Source: JACKIP01 sp963710165
Lineage (GTDB): Bacteria; Pseudomonadota; Alphaproteobacteria; Micavibrionales; Micavibrionaceae
NCBI GenBank assembly: GCA_963710165.1
Contig: CAVPYZ010000002.1
Location: 62,001-126,000 of the forward strand
Direction of reading: 5' to 3'
Length of the DNA: 64,000 bases
The position numbers and the translations under genes are program-made. Below the pieces are notes generated by a model. That model had not been told where the DNA came from. It was given only the letters and a program-made list of their open reading frames with translations, and made no database searches. This document shows, in pieces, positions 25,454-34,464 of the stretch. Numbering within the stretch: the first letter of the stretch is position 1; every line of letters starts with the position of its first letter.

Positions 25454-26713
25454 TTATGCCACCTTTACAAGTGCGTGTTTCTTTTTACCGGCAGAAAGCT
25501 TGATATGCTTTCCGGGAAGGGTGAGGGAGCGTTCATCAACAACTGCCGCGTCATCATCTATTACATTATCATTAACACGCGCACCTTTCCCTTTAATCAG
25601 GCGGCGGATTTCACCTTTTGAACTGACAAGTCCTGCCTCCACAAATAAATCAATGACGGAAACGCCGCTTTGCAGACGTCCAAAATCAATATCAATGTGT
25701 GGCAAATCACCACCGACACCGCCTTGCTCAAAGACCTTTTGCGCAGTGCCTTCGGCTTCTTTTGCCGCGTTTTCACCGTGACAGAGTTTTGTGGCTTCGA
25801 AGGCAAGTGTTTTCTTCGCTTCGTTTATTTCTGCCCCTTCCAGAGCGGATAAACGGCGTACCTCATCCATCGGCAAGAATGTAAACTTCGCCAGCATTTC
25901 GGCAACCATGGCATCATCAACATTGCGCCAGAATTGATAGTAATCGTACGGGCTAAGCATGTCTTTATTCAGCCAGACAGCGCCGCCTTCGGTCTTACCC
26001 ATCTTCCTTCCATCAGGCGTCGTTAGAAGGGGGGTCGTTAGAACAAATAGTTTTGTTTGCGCGGCCTTATGCGCCAGATCAACACCGTTAATCATATTCC
26101 CCCATTGGTCAGAGCCGCCCATTTGTAATGTTGTGCCGTAACGACGATTGATCTCTAAAAAGTCATAGCCCTGCATGACCATATAATTAAATTCAAGAAG
26201 GGTGAGGGGGCTTTCACGCTCAAGTCTGGTCTTGACAGAATCAAAGCCGATCATGCGGTTGATTGTAAAAAAGCGTCCATAATCGCGTAAGAATTCCAGA
26301 TATTTTAGCTCGGACAGCCATTCATCATTATTAATCATAATGGCATCCGTCTCACCGTCGCCGTATTCTAAAAACTGGGTGAAACAAGTCGTGCGGATAT
26401 GTTCGATATTCTCATTAATGATTGTATCATCCAGCAAATTACGTGATTCGTCTTTAAATGAAGGATCGCCAATTTTTGAAGTGCCGCCGCCCATAAGCGT
26501 GATCGGTTTATGACCCGTTTGCTGAAACCAGCGCAGCATCATGATATTAATCAGATTACCAACATGAAGCGATTTTGCCGTTGCATCAAAGCCGATATAG
26601 GCGCTTTGCGGCCCCTCTGCCAGTTTTGCATCTAGCCCTTCAAGGTCGGAAACCTGATGAATAAAGCCACGTTCTTGTAGAACATTTAGGAAGTCTGATT
26701 TGTATGTTGTCAT
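25454..26713 (-). CDS. tyrS: Tyrosyl-tRNA synthetase
   Basis: Class I synthetase charging tRNA-Tyr. Visible are the DATAKSLHVGNLINIMMLR region (HIGH-type motif HVGN), GGSDQWGNMINGVDL in the tyrosine pocket, the KMSKS-type motif GRKMGKTEGGAVWL, and a C-terminal S4 RNA-binding domain (EIRRLIKGKGARVND). Length 419 aa. Divergent from a small gene and anmK. Confidence 0.97.
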   Translation of the reverse strand: MTTYKSDFLNVLQERGFIHQVSDLEGLDAKLAEGPQSAYIGFDATAKSLHVGNLINIMMLRWFQQTGHKPITLMGGGTSKIGDPSFKDESRNLLDDTIINENIEHIRTTCFTQFLEYGDGETDAIMINNDEWLSELKYLEFLRDYGRFFTINRMIGFDSVKTRLERESPLTLLEFNYMVMQGYDFLEINRRYGTTLQMGGSDQWGNMINGVDLAHKAAQTKLFVLTTPLLTTPDGRKMGKTEGGAVWLNKDMLSPYDYYQFWRNVDDAMVAEMLAKFTFLPMDEVRRLSALEGAEINEAKKTLAFEATKLCHGENAAKEAEGTAQKVFEQGGVGGDLPHIDIDFGRLQSGVSVIDLFVEAGLVSSKGEIRRLIKGKGARVNDNVIDDDAAVVDERSLTLPGKHIKLSAGKKKHALVKVA

Positions 26714-26859
26714 GAAACTGTTTTAGCGTGAAGCCAGTCGGAGCGCAAGACAGGAAAGGGTCGGCCATAAAATGTATTCGCGATATATGCCGATAATTCT
26801 TGTATTATGTGTAAGAAATATGTATTATTAGGTAATAATTAATATTTAGGAGTACTATT

Positions 26860-27039
26860 GTGAGAGCACCTGAAACTAACCTAGTTAGAAATTTGGATTT
26901 GAGTGAGCGTTACGCAGCTGCTGTAGAGCAAATGTATGATCCATGGAATAGAAAAGAAAATGGGCATGATTATAGTGGTCAGCAGATGGGTAAACTAGGA
27001 TCTTCAGGTCCTTCCCCAGGTAATACTTATCTTCACTGA
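26860..27039 (+). CDS. Small hypothetical protein, 59 aa
   Basis: GTG-started ORF with AGGAG seven bases upstream; it begins VRAPETNLVRNLDLSERY and ends SPGNTYLH. A rho-independent terminator follows twelve bases after the stop, so this is a self-contained transcription unit. It has an amphipathic helix in the middle (SERYAAAVEQMYDPW) and a Gly/Ser/Pro-rich tail. No cysteines, signal or membrane segment are seen. Not recognised. It occupies part of the 515-base gap between tyrS and anmK; nothing else is seen in the rest of that gap. Confidence 0.6.
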   Translation: MRAPETNLVRNLDLSERYAAAVEQMYDPWNRKENGHDYSGQQMGKLGSSGPSPGNTYLH

Positions 27040-27050
27040 TAATCTTACAG

Positions 27051-27074
27051 AAGCCGCGATTTGCGGCTTTTTTT
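27051..27074 (+). terminator. Rho-independent terminator of the 59-aa gene
   Basis: Perfect AAGCCGC/GCGGCTT stem with a five-base loop, running into six T. Confidence 0.9.
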
Positions 27075-27228
27075 ATATTTAGTTTTAACGAAGAATACCC
27101 CCCCTCCCCAAAACTTGAAAACGAACTGAGTAAGAACCTGTTTTATTATTTTATTCAATGGCTTACAAATCGGTCATTTAATCATTTCACCTCTTTCTAA
27201 AAAGCATCACTCACGTTAAAATCTTAAA

Positions 27229-28338
27229 ATGAAGAAAATTTATAAAGCTATAGGGCTTATGTCCGGAACATCGCTTGATGGTATTGACGTGGCGCTGATT
27301 GAAACGGACGGATATGACTATGCCAAACCGTTGGCGTTTTACTATGAGGCCTATTTGGAAGAACATCGAATACAGATAAGGAAAACGTTCGGACAAAAGA
27401 ACCGTACAGATCAAAACATTCTAGATGTTGAGGCATTATTGACCCGTCAACATGCCAAGGCTGTCAAAAAGCTTTTATCACAGGAAAATCTGACTCCTGA
27501 TGATATTGATTATATCGGGTTTCATGGCCAGACCATCTATCACGCGCCGCAAGATAAGCTCACCATACAACTGGGGGATGGTGATTTACTGGCGAAAGAA
27601 ACAGGTATCAACGTGATCTATGACTTTCGCACGAATGATGTGATGGCTGGTGGGGAGGGCGCACCGCTTGCTCCCATATACCATCGCGCCTTGGCACAAA
27701 CCGCAAATTTAAAGGCTCCGTTTGCTATTTTGAATATTGGCGGCGTGTCCAATGTTACATGGATTGGCAAAAACGCAGGTGATATTCTGGCTTTTGATAC
27801 CGGTCCGGGCAATGCATTGATGGATGACTGGATGCAAAAACATACAAATGACAGATATGATCAAGATGGCAACGTCGCGGCGTCAGGGCAACCGCATGCA
27901 AAAATGATTAAATTATGGCTTGATCATACGTATTTTCAGCGCAATCCTCCCAAATCGCTAGATAGGAATGAATGGGACATTTCCGACTTTGGACAGGTTT
28001 CAAGCGATATTGACCATATAAGTGTTGAAGACGGCGCCGCAACTCTGCTTCATTTTACTGCGCAAAGCATTTTGAAATCGATTGAATATATGCCTGAAGA
28101 GCCAAAGGTTTGGTATGTGTGCGGCGGAGGGCGTCATAATAAAGCCCTTATGAAGCTATTATCTGCGCAAATGAATATTCAACATATTGATGATTTGGGT
28201 TGGAATGGGGACGCGATAGAAGCGGAATGCTTTGCATATCTTGCGATTCGAAATATTTTAAATCTGCCTTTAAGCTTTCCAACCACAACCAGAGTGACAT
28301 CTCCACTAAGCGGCGGTAGATCGGCATCGGCGGTTTAG
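27229..28338 (+). CDS. anmK: Anhydro-N-acetylmuramic acid kinase
   Basis: Phosphorylates and opens 1,6-anhydro-MurNAc during peptidoglycan recycling, giving MurNAc-6-phosphate. Family landmarks: GLMSGTSLDGIDVALIETDG, FHGQTIYH, DFRTNDVMAGGEGAPLAPIYH, NIGGVSNVTWIG, DTGPGNALMDDW and a C-terminal VCGGGRHN. Length 369 aa. The neighbouring divergent tyrS is a frequent partner in alphaproteobacteria. Confidence 0.96.
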   Translation: MKKIYKAIGLMSGTSLDGIDVALIETDGYDYAKPLAFYYEAYLEEHRIQIRKTFGQKNRTDQNILDVEALLTRQHAKAVKKLLSQENLTPDDIDYIGFHGQTIYHAPQDKLTIQLGDGDLLAKETGINVIYDFRTNDVMAGGEGAPLAPIYHRALAQTANLKAPFAILNIGGVSNVTWIGKNAGDILAFDTGPGNALMDDWMQKHTNDRYDQDGNVAASGQPHAKMIKLWLDHTYFQRNPPKSLDRNEWDISDFGQVSSDIDHISVEDGAATLLHFTAQSILKSIEYMPEEPKVWYVCGGGRHNKALMKLLSAQMNIQHIDDLGWNGDAIEAECFAYLAIRNILNLPLSFPTTTRVTSPLSGGRSASAV

Positions 28339-28352
28339 ATCCTTTTCCTTAT

Positions 28353-29306
28353 CTATGATGACGTTTTCTGATTTTCGTAGGTAAGATAGGCGCATGCCCC
28401 AATTGTAATAATTGATCCAATCGCAAGCCAAGCCGTTAATTCCGTAAGCCCGAACATAATAAGCCATACCACAGCAATGATGGGGATCAGGTAATCAAAG
28501 ATCACAATATTGGGATTCTTTGCCTTCAGAAGTGCGTACGTATATGCGGAACCACCAAGCGCAAAAATTCCTATTCCGATCAGCAGTAACATAGGTAATT
28601 GATCCATTGATACTTGCAAATTCATTCCAAACGCAATTCCAACGACTGCCAAGCATATAGAAGCAAAGAAACGCACAATCGCCTCGCTTAACATGACGGC
28701 GGCGAAGTCATTTTCAAGGGGCTCATAAACTTGGGCATAATTCGTTCTTAAGATTGCAAGAAGAGCCGTCATGTAGCTGGCAAGAAGAGTTATCATATAG
28801 GCCATCAAAGCATAGATATCCCAGTCTTCACCTTGCAGCCAATTAATATCTTTATCCGAAAGGATGATGACAGCAACGCCAATCAGGGCAATAAAGGCGA
28901 TAGAATAGTCTTTCCATGAGCTTTTATTCCAGTCTTTATCAATCATATGCGGCGCAAGGATAAGAGCAATGATTGGCCATGATTCAAACAAAATAGAAAC
29001 ACCGCCCTTATTCGCCATGGTCAGGGCGAGCACAAAAAAGGCATGTGAAAATCCTGAGCAAGCACCTGCAATGAAAGCAATCATCAATTTATCTTTGCTG
29101 ATGGTTCTTTGCAATTGGACAAATTCGTTAAGCTGGTTTTTTCTCTTCAGTAAGATAAATGAAAAGACCATCGCGCCCAAATAAGCTATAAACTGAACAG
29201 CCAACATCAGTGCAAACGGGTTTAAATCATCCAGAGTATAGATTGAGGCGAGCGGATACAAACTCCACATGAGAATATTAAAAGCAAGCGCTAGACCGAC
29301 AGACAT
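28353..29306 (-). CDS. EamA/DMT-family permease
   Basis: Drug/metabolite transporter of 317 aa with ten predicted membrane helices in two EamA repeats (about residues 1-145 and 165-310). The substrate cannot be inferred; a longer loop around GEDWDIYALMAYM separates the halves. Convergent with anmK, with only about fifteen bases between the stop codons. Confidence 0.8.
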   Translation of the reverse strand: MSVGLALAFNILMWSLYPLASIYTLDDLNPFALMLAVQFIAYLGAMVFSFILLKRKNQLNEFVQLQRTISKDKLMIAFIAGACSGFSHAFFVLALTMANKGGVSILFESWPIIALILAPHMIDKDWNKSSWKDYSIAFIALIGVAVIILSDKDINWLQGEDWDIYALMAYMITLLASYMTALLAILRTNYAQVYEPLENDFAAVMLSEAIVRFFASICLAVVGIAFGMNLQVSMDQLPMLLLIGIGIFALGGSAYTYALLKAKNPNIVIFDYLIPIIAVVWLIMFGLTELTAWLAIGSIITIGACAYLTYENQKTSS

Positions 29307-29367
29307 TGATTTTCACCTTCTTATAACCTATGGATATGTTTCATAACGAAAATAATTTTATACTGCA

Positions 29368-30360
29368 ATGATTATCAAAGAAGCATCATTAAAAGCCATC
29401 TGTGAAGCGGCGGACATTATTAACCAAGGCGGTTTGGTCGCATTTCCGACGGAAACGGTTTATGGGTTGGGCGCGAATGCTTTGGATAGCAAGGCCGTCG
29501 CACGTATTTTTGAAGCCAAAGGACGTCCGCAATTTAATCCGCTCATCGTTCATGTTGCCGATCTTGAAACAGCGCAAGAGCTAGCAGAATTTAATGATGC
29601 AGCTTTAAGGCTTGCCGATAAATTCTGGCCGGGTGCAATTACGTTTATACTTCCGCACAAAAAGAATAGCGGTCTCTCTGATTTATGTAGCGCTGGTCTT
29701 GATACCATTGCCATTCGTGTTCCGTCGCATCCGGTCGCGCAAGATATCTTGCGACGTGCGGAAGTGCCAATTGCCGCGCCCTCCGCCAATGCATCAGGGC
29801 AGCCGTCACCGACAGCGCCTATTCATGTGAAACAAAGTCTTGGTGATAAAGTCGATATGATACTGGCTGCAGGTAAATGCGCGGTTGGTCTTGAATCTAC
29901 GGTTATTGATTTATCAATAGAAGCGCCCGTTATCCTTAGAAGCGGCGCCATTACCAAAGAAGATATTGAGGCATATATTCCTAATGTTATTCTTAAAGAT
30001 GAAACAACAAATACACCAAAATCACCGGGGCAAATGCTGAAACATTATGCGCCAAGCATTCCTGTCCGAATCAACGCCGTTGATGTGAAGGAGGGGGAGG
30101 CATTAATTGGTTTTGGCAATTTGAAATTCATGGCATTAGAAAAAGGTGGTTCAGCCGTTGATCTTCCCGATACACAAATTCGTAATTTGAGCGAAAAAGG
30201 CGATCTTAATGAAGCTGCGGCAAACTTGTTTGCTCATTTAAGAGAGCTTGATGTGCCCAATCATAAAGCGATTGCAGTTATGAATATTCCCGCAAATGGA
30301 ATTGGTCTGGCAATAAATGATAGATTATCGAGAGCTGCGGCGGCAACGAATCAAATTTAA
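29368..30360 (+). CDS. tsaC: L-threonylcarbamoyladenylate synthase (Sua5/TsaC)
   Basis: Makes threonylcarbamoyl-AMP from threonine, bicarbonate and ATP for t6A37 on ANN-decoding tRNAs. The YrdC domain shows GGLVAFPTETVYGLGANA, KGRPQFNPLIVHV, FWPGAITF, VPIAAPSANASGQPSPT and SGAITKEDIE. A C-terminal Sua5 domain (SPGQMLKHYAPS..., about 210-330) makes this the longer Sua5 type (330 aa). The partner subunit gene tsaB also lies in this window at 56104. Confidence 0.95.
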   Translation: MIIKEASLKAICEAADIINQGGLVAFPTETVYGLGANALDSKAVARIFEAKGRPQFNPLIVHVADLETAQELAEFNDAALRLADKFWPGAITFILPHKKNSGLSDLCSAGLDTIAIRVPSHPVAQDILRRAEVPIAAPSANASGQPSPTAPIHVKQSLGDKVDMILAAGKCAVGLESTVIDLSIEAPVILRSGAITKEDIEAYIPNVILKDETTNTPKSPGQMLKHYAPSIPVRINAVDVKEGEALIGFGNLKFMALEKGGSAVDLPDTQIRNLSEKGDLNEAAANLFAHLRELDVPNHKAIAVMNIPANGIGLAINDRLSRAAAATNQI

Positions 30361-30441
30361 GTAATCGAATTTTCTGGTTTTTGGTAATAAAATAACTTAC
30401 TTTATAGAAAGTATTAATGTTTTGTTAAGAAATTAGATAAA

Positions 30442-31653
30442 ATGAATAACAACAAAACGAGAGGGCCGTCACAATCTTCTGACACGGAGAGGCTTTTGTC
30501 TCTTTCTCAAGAAATTGCACATCTGGGCCATTGGCATTGGTTTATCGACGATCAGGATATTGTCTGGTCGGACGAGCTTTACAATATTGCCGGACTGGAT
30601 AAAGAGACATTTACCCCGACGATTGAAAAAATTAAAAAAATTGTGCCGCGCGCCGATCTTGGGCAAATGGTACAAGGTTTTCAACGTGCCATTCTGGAAC
30701 AAAACGATTATGATATGGAATTCCGTCTTGTGCGTCCCTCTGGGGAAATTCGTCACGTCAATTGCGTTGGTCGTGTTACCACGGATGAAGAGGGCGATGT
30801 AAGTGAGCTTTATGGAATTTTGCAGGATGTAACAGAGCGGGTAGAGCGAGAGTGTGAGCTGCGTCGTGCAAAAGAAGACACTGAAAAAGCCTATGCCGCC
30901 AAATCACAGTTCCTTGCAAATATGAGCCACGAACTGCGTACGCCGTTAAATGCCGTTATTGGCTTTTCGGAAATGATGGAGCGCGAGATGTTTGGCGCTC
31001 TGGGGAATGAGAAGTATAAAGATTACGTTCAAGGCATTCGTAAAAGCGGGGAGCATTTGCTTGATCTGATTTCGGATATTCTGGATATGTCTAAAATCGA
31101 AGCCGGAAAATATGAAATTCACGCCGAAGATATTCAACTGACTGATATTATTAACTCGGTCGTACAAATTATGAGCTCGCGAAGTAAAGATGTGGGCATA
31201 AAAGTCGACACTCTTATCGATAATGAAAACACCACCATCAAGGCAGACCGCAGAGCCATTACCCAAGTTCTGTTAAACTTGGTTTCGAATGCGGTTAAGT
31301 TCACGAATAATGGCGGTAAAATCACGATTCAATGTTTTGAGCGCGATCAATATGTTTTACTCAGGGTCATTGATAATGGTGTCGGTATCCCTGCCAATAA
31401 ACTGCCATACATCACAAAACCTTTCGAGCAGGTGAGCAACCAATTCGAACGTGGGCATGAAGGATCAGGATTAGGGTTGGCGATCAGTAAAGAGTTAATC
31501 AGTCTTCATGGCGGACAAATACATATTAAATCATACGTTGATCAAGGAACGACAGTCTCCGTCAGGTTGCCCTATAATGCTGCAGAGGTTCTTGATGATA
31601 CAAAAGACATGGATACGGCAAGTGTCTATCCGTTATCTTCTGTAAGGCAATAA
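30442..31653 (+). CDS. PAS-domain sensor histidine kinase
   Basis: Soluble sensor kinase of 403 aa without membrane segments. A PAS domain covers about residues 25-140 (HLGHWHWFIDDQDIVWSDELY, ending YGILQDVTERV). A coiled linker follows, then the HisKA H-box FLANMSHELRTPLNAVIGFSE, with the phosphate acceptor His163. The HATPase has N-box VSNAVKFTNNGG, G1 DNGVGI and G2 GSGLGLAI. The H-box and following DYVQGIRKSGEHLLDLISDILDMSKIEAGK are typical of alphaproteobacterial PleC/DivJ-like kinases. No response regulator is adjacent, so it is an orphan kinase; the signal is unknown. Confidence 0.92.
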   Translation: MNNNKTRGPSQSSDTERLLSLSQEIAHLGHWHWFIDDQDIVWSDELYNIAGLDKETFTPTIEKIKKIVPRADLGQMVQGFQRAILEQNDYDMEFRLVRPSGEIRHVNCVGRVTTDEEGDVSELYGILQDVTERVERECELRRAKEDTEKAYAAKSQFLANMSHELRTPLNAVIGFSEMMEREMFGALGNEKYKDYVQGIRKSGEHLLDLISDILDMSKIEAGKYEIHAEDIQLTDIINSVVQIMSSRSKDVGIKVDTLIDNENTTIKADRRAITQVLLNLVSNAVKFTNNGGKITIQCFERDQYVLLRVIDNGVGIPANKLPYITKPFEQVSNQFERGHEGSGLGLAISKELISLHGGQIHIKSYVDQGTTVSVRLPYNAAEVLDDTKDMDTASVYPLSSVRQ

Positions 31654-31665
31654 ATTTTTGAAATA

Positions 31666-32715
31666 TTAGTCAAAGAGCGGGCCGCTAATTTCGCCGCTCT
31701 CTTCTAATGCTTTTTGTTTTTCTTCTTTTTCTTTACGAATTTTACGCCAGTTTGCGGCATTATAATTGTGTTCTTCTAATGTTTTGCCAAAAATATGTCC
31801 GCCCGTACCATCAGCAACAAAATAAAGGTAGTCATGACTTTCGGGGTTTAGAGCGGCTGCAATGGATTCTTTACCTGGATTTGCAATCGGGCCAGGCGGT
31901 AGGCCGGGATAAAGATAGGTGTTATACGGCGAGTCCGTTTCCTGAATATCTTTTCTAAGCAAACGGCGACCAAGGGGGCCTTTTCCGCTATTCTGATGCT
32001 TACCTTTGGTTATGGCATAAATAACGGTCGGGTCAGTTTGTAGAGCCATATTGATACGCAGACGATTGGCAAAAACGCCGGCAACTTTTCGCCGTTCCCC
32101 CGCAACACCAGTTTCTTTTTCTATGATTGATGCCAGAATAAGGGCTTCTTGCTTATTTGTGACGGGAATGTTTTCTGATTTATTCTCCCATAACTCGTCA
32201 ATGGTTTCCTGCATGCTTTTTTGCATACGATTTATCTTATCCTGTTTCGTATCACCCAAAGAATAGCTGTAGGTTTCGGGAAGCAGAGTCCCTTCGGCGG
32301 GAATGTTCTTTATATCACCGCTCAGGTTCTCTTCCTGATTGAGAAGGCGAACCACTTCAAAACTGGTAAGGCCTTCCGGTATTGTAATTTGGCGTTGTAT
32401 GACCTTTCCCGTTTCCAGTTTTTCAAGAACTGTCAAAATAGGGGTGCTTTTTTCGAATCTGTATTCACCGGCTTTCAATGTGCCATGGCCAAATATTTTC
32501 ATCGCGGTTTTAAAAAGAAACGTAGAGGAAATCACTTGCTCGGTTTCTAATGTGTCGGCGATTTGATTGACACCCATCCCGCTCTTCACAATGACAACCT
32601 TATCTTCTTTCAAGGGGCCGGGCGCGCCCATAGATTGCAAAATAATAATTCCGGCAATGCCTACAATCGCAGATAAAAGAATAAAGATGGAAAGGAGTTT
32701 TGTTATGAGGTGCAT
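31666..32715 (-). CDS. mltG: Endolytic murein transglycosylase MltG
   Basis: Membrane-anchored lytic transglycosylase that cuts nascent glycan strands, setting their length. It has an N-terminal membrane helix (about residues 5-29), a LysM-like region (VVIVKSGMGVNQIADTLE), and a YceG catalytic domain with the catalytic Glu in LILASIIEKETG, plus QTDPTVIYA, SPYNTYLYPGLPPGPIANPG and YLYFVADGTGGH. Length 349 aa. It follows fabF and acpP on the same strand, a conserved acpP-fabF-mltG order. Confidence 0.95.
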   Translation of the reverse strand: MHLITKLLSIFILLSAIVGIAGIIILQSMGAPGPLKEDKVVIVKSGMGVNQIADTLETEQVISSTFLFKTAMKIFGHGTLKAGEYRFEKSTPILTVLEKLETGKVIQRQITIPEGLTSFEVVRLLNQEENLSGDIKNIPAEGTLLPETYSYSLGDTKQDKINRMQKSMQETIDELWENKSENIPVTNKQEALILASIIEKETGVAGERRKVAGVFANRLRINMALQTDPTVIYAITKGKHQNSGKGPLGRRLLRKDIQETDSPYNTYLYPGLPPGPIANPGKESIAAALNPESHDYLYFVADGTGGHIFGKTLEEHNYNAANWRKIRKEKEEKQKALEESGEISGPLFD

Positions 32716-32754
32716 AACATAATTTAACAGTCTGGGAGAATATTAAAAGAAAAA

Positions 32755-34035
32755 TTAGATTTTTTTGAAAATCAGTGAAGCGTTTGTTCCGCCAAAGCCA
32801 AATGAGTTGGAAAGAGCGACATTGACCTCTTTCTCCTGTGCTTCTTTTGGAACAAGGTTTATACCTTGACAATTTTCTGACGGATTATCCAGATTAAGAG
32901 TAGGGGGCAATATGCCTGTTTGCATAGCCTTTAAAGAATATACCGCCTCAACTGCCCCTGCCGCACCCAACAAATGTCCGATGGCAGATTTTGTCGAAGA
33001 CATTGCAAGTGTCTCGAGGTTGTTTTCAAACAGGCGTTTAACGGCGCCAAATTCGATGCCGTCACCAAGCGGCGTTGATGTGCCATGTGCGTTCACATAG
33101 TCTATATCTTCAGGATTAAGCTGCGCACGTTTCAGGGCCGCTTTCATGGCGCGGAAACCACCATCGCCGTCTTCGGCAGGAGATGTAATGTGATGTGCAT
33201 CACCGGACAAACCATATCCGACAACTTCACCGTAGATTTTCGCGCCACGCGCCTTTGCATGTTCATATTCTTCTAAAACAACCATACCGGCACCTTCACC
33301 CATGACAAAACCGTCACGTCCTTCATCCCATGGACGAGAGGCATCTTGTGGTGCGTCATTGTATTTGGTTGAAAGCGCTCTAGCGGCAGCAAATCCGGCC
33401 ATTCCAAGGCGGCAAACCGCGCCCTCTGCTCCGCCAGCGATCATAACGTCAGCGTCATCCAAGGCAATTAAACGCGCCGCATCACCAATGGCGTGGGTTC
33501 CGGTTGCACAAGCCGTCACAACAGAATGATTCGGGCCCTTGTAACCATATTTGATCGAAACATGACCACTCACCAGATTAATTAATGAGGCAGGTACGAA
33601 GAAAGGCGATACACGACGCGGGCCTTTTTCCGCCATGAGTAAAGATGTTTTGTAAATTTCATCAAGACCGCCAATTCCTGAGCCAATCAGGCACCCTGTG
33701 CGATGTGCATCTTCTTCTGTTTTAAGTTCCCAGCCGGAATCTTTTATCGCTTCCTGTGCGGCTGTAATACCGTAGGTGATAAATTCATCAACTTTACGCT
33801 GTTCTTTTGGGTCTGAATATAAATTGGCATTATATTGACCCGGTTCAGGCATTTCGCTGTCTGTTTTTGGAATTTGCCCGGCAATCTGGCAAGAAATATC
33901 ATCAATTTTAAAACGATCACTGCTGATCTTGCGAATACCGCTTTTACCGGATGTAATCTCACTCCAGTTCCAGTCGACACCTATACCTAGGGGCGATAAA
34001 ATACCAAGTCCTGTAACAACTACACGGCGCATCAT
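32755..34035 (-). CDS. fabF: Beta-ketoacyl-ACP synthase II
   Basis: Condensing enzyme of fatty acid elongation that uses malonyl-ACP. I start at the ATG pair at 34035/34032 (MMRRVVVTGLGILSPLG). An in-frame ATG at 34071 would put twelve non-family residues, and the hairpin at 34062-34085, into the coding region. The Cys-His-His triad is in VTACATGTHA, VNAHGTSTPLGD and KSAIGHLLGAAGA; the C-terminal NSFGFGGTNA is also present. Length 426 aa. It is downstream of acpP, whose product is its substrate carrier. Confidence 0.96.
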   Translation of the reverse strand: MMRRVVVTGLGILSPLGIGVDWNWSEITSGKSGIRKISSDRFKIDDISCQIAGQIPKTDSEMPEPGQYNANLYSDPKEQRKVDEFITYGITAAQEAIKDSGWELKTEEDAHRTGCLIGSGIGGLDEIYKTSLLMAEKGPRRVSPFFVPASLINLVSGHVSIKYGYKGPNHSVVTACATGTHAIGDAARLIALDDADVMIAGGAEGAVCRLGMAGFAAARALSTKYNDAPQDASRPWDEGRDGFVMGEGAGMVVLEEYEHAKARGAKIYGEVVGYGLSGDAHHITSPAEDGDGGFRAMKAALKRAQLNPEDIDYVNAHGTSTPLGDGIEFGAVKRLFENNLETLAMSSTKSAIGHLLGAAGAVEAVYSLKAMQTGILPPTLNLDNPSENCQGINLVPKEAQEKEVNVALSNSFGFGGTNASLIFKKI

Positions 34036-34061
34036 AATATGTTCTTGATTGGGGGAAAACG

Positions 34062-34085
34062 AGTAGGGCAAGATGTTGCCCTACT
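34062..34085 (-). promoter_or_regulatory. Perfect 10-bp hairpin between acpP and fabF
   Basis: AGTAGGGCAA and TTGCCCTACT form an uninterrupted ten-pair stem with a four-base loop, 14 bases after the acpP stop and 27 bases before the fabF start. On the coding strand it is followed by CGTTTTC, too T-poor for a full terminator. It probably acts as a partial terminator or an mRNA-stabilising or processing element, so that acpP exceeds fabF. Confidence 0.7.
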
Positions 34086-34098
34086 TAATTTATCGCGC

Positions 34099-34338
34099 TT
34101 ATTCAGCAGCGTTTTCTTCGATGAAGCTGATCGCATCACCAACAGTCTGAATTTTTTCAGCTGCATCATCAGGGATTTCAACATTGAATTCTTCTTCAAA
34201 TGCCATAACCAATTCAACTGTATCAAGGGAGTCAGCACCGAGGTCATCGATAAAACTGGCTTCTTTTGTTACTTTTGCCTCATCTGCGCCGAGATGTTCG
34301 ATAACGATCTTTTTAACGCGTTCTGCAATGTCACTCAT
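34099..34338 (-). CDS. acpP: Acyl carrier protein
   Basis: Carrier of growing acyl chains in fatty acid synthesis. The phosphopantetheine attachment site is Ser37 in DDLGADSLDTVELVM. The 79 aa length and acidic character are typical. AAGGA lies seven bases before the ATG. The 126 bases upstream are promoter space shared with no other gene, since lysS behind it runs in the same direction. Confidence 0.97.
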   Translation of the reverse strand: MSDIAERVKKIVIEHLGADEAKVTKEASFIDDLGADSLDTVELVMAFEEEFNVEIPDDAAEKIQTVGDAISFIEENAAE

Positions 34339-34464
34339 AATTTTTTCCTTTTTTTCATTTATTCGTGAATCAACTTGTTATTCAAACAAGTAATTTAAAC
34401 ATTTCGGGGAAATTAACCAGTCCCTATTTCAAAAGCAAGATATTTATTCACATTTATCCACAGA

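Noticed and set aside
34036..34071. fabF start at the upstream in-frame ATG 34071
   Set aside because: It would add residues absent from the family and place half of a perfect hairpin within the coding sequence.
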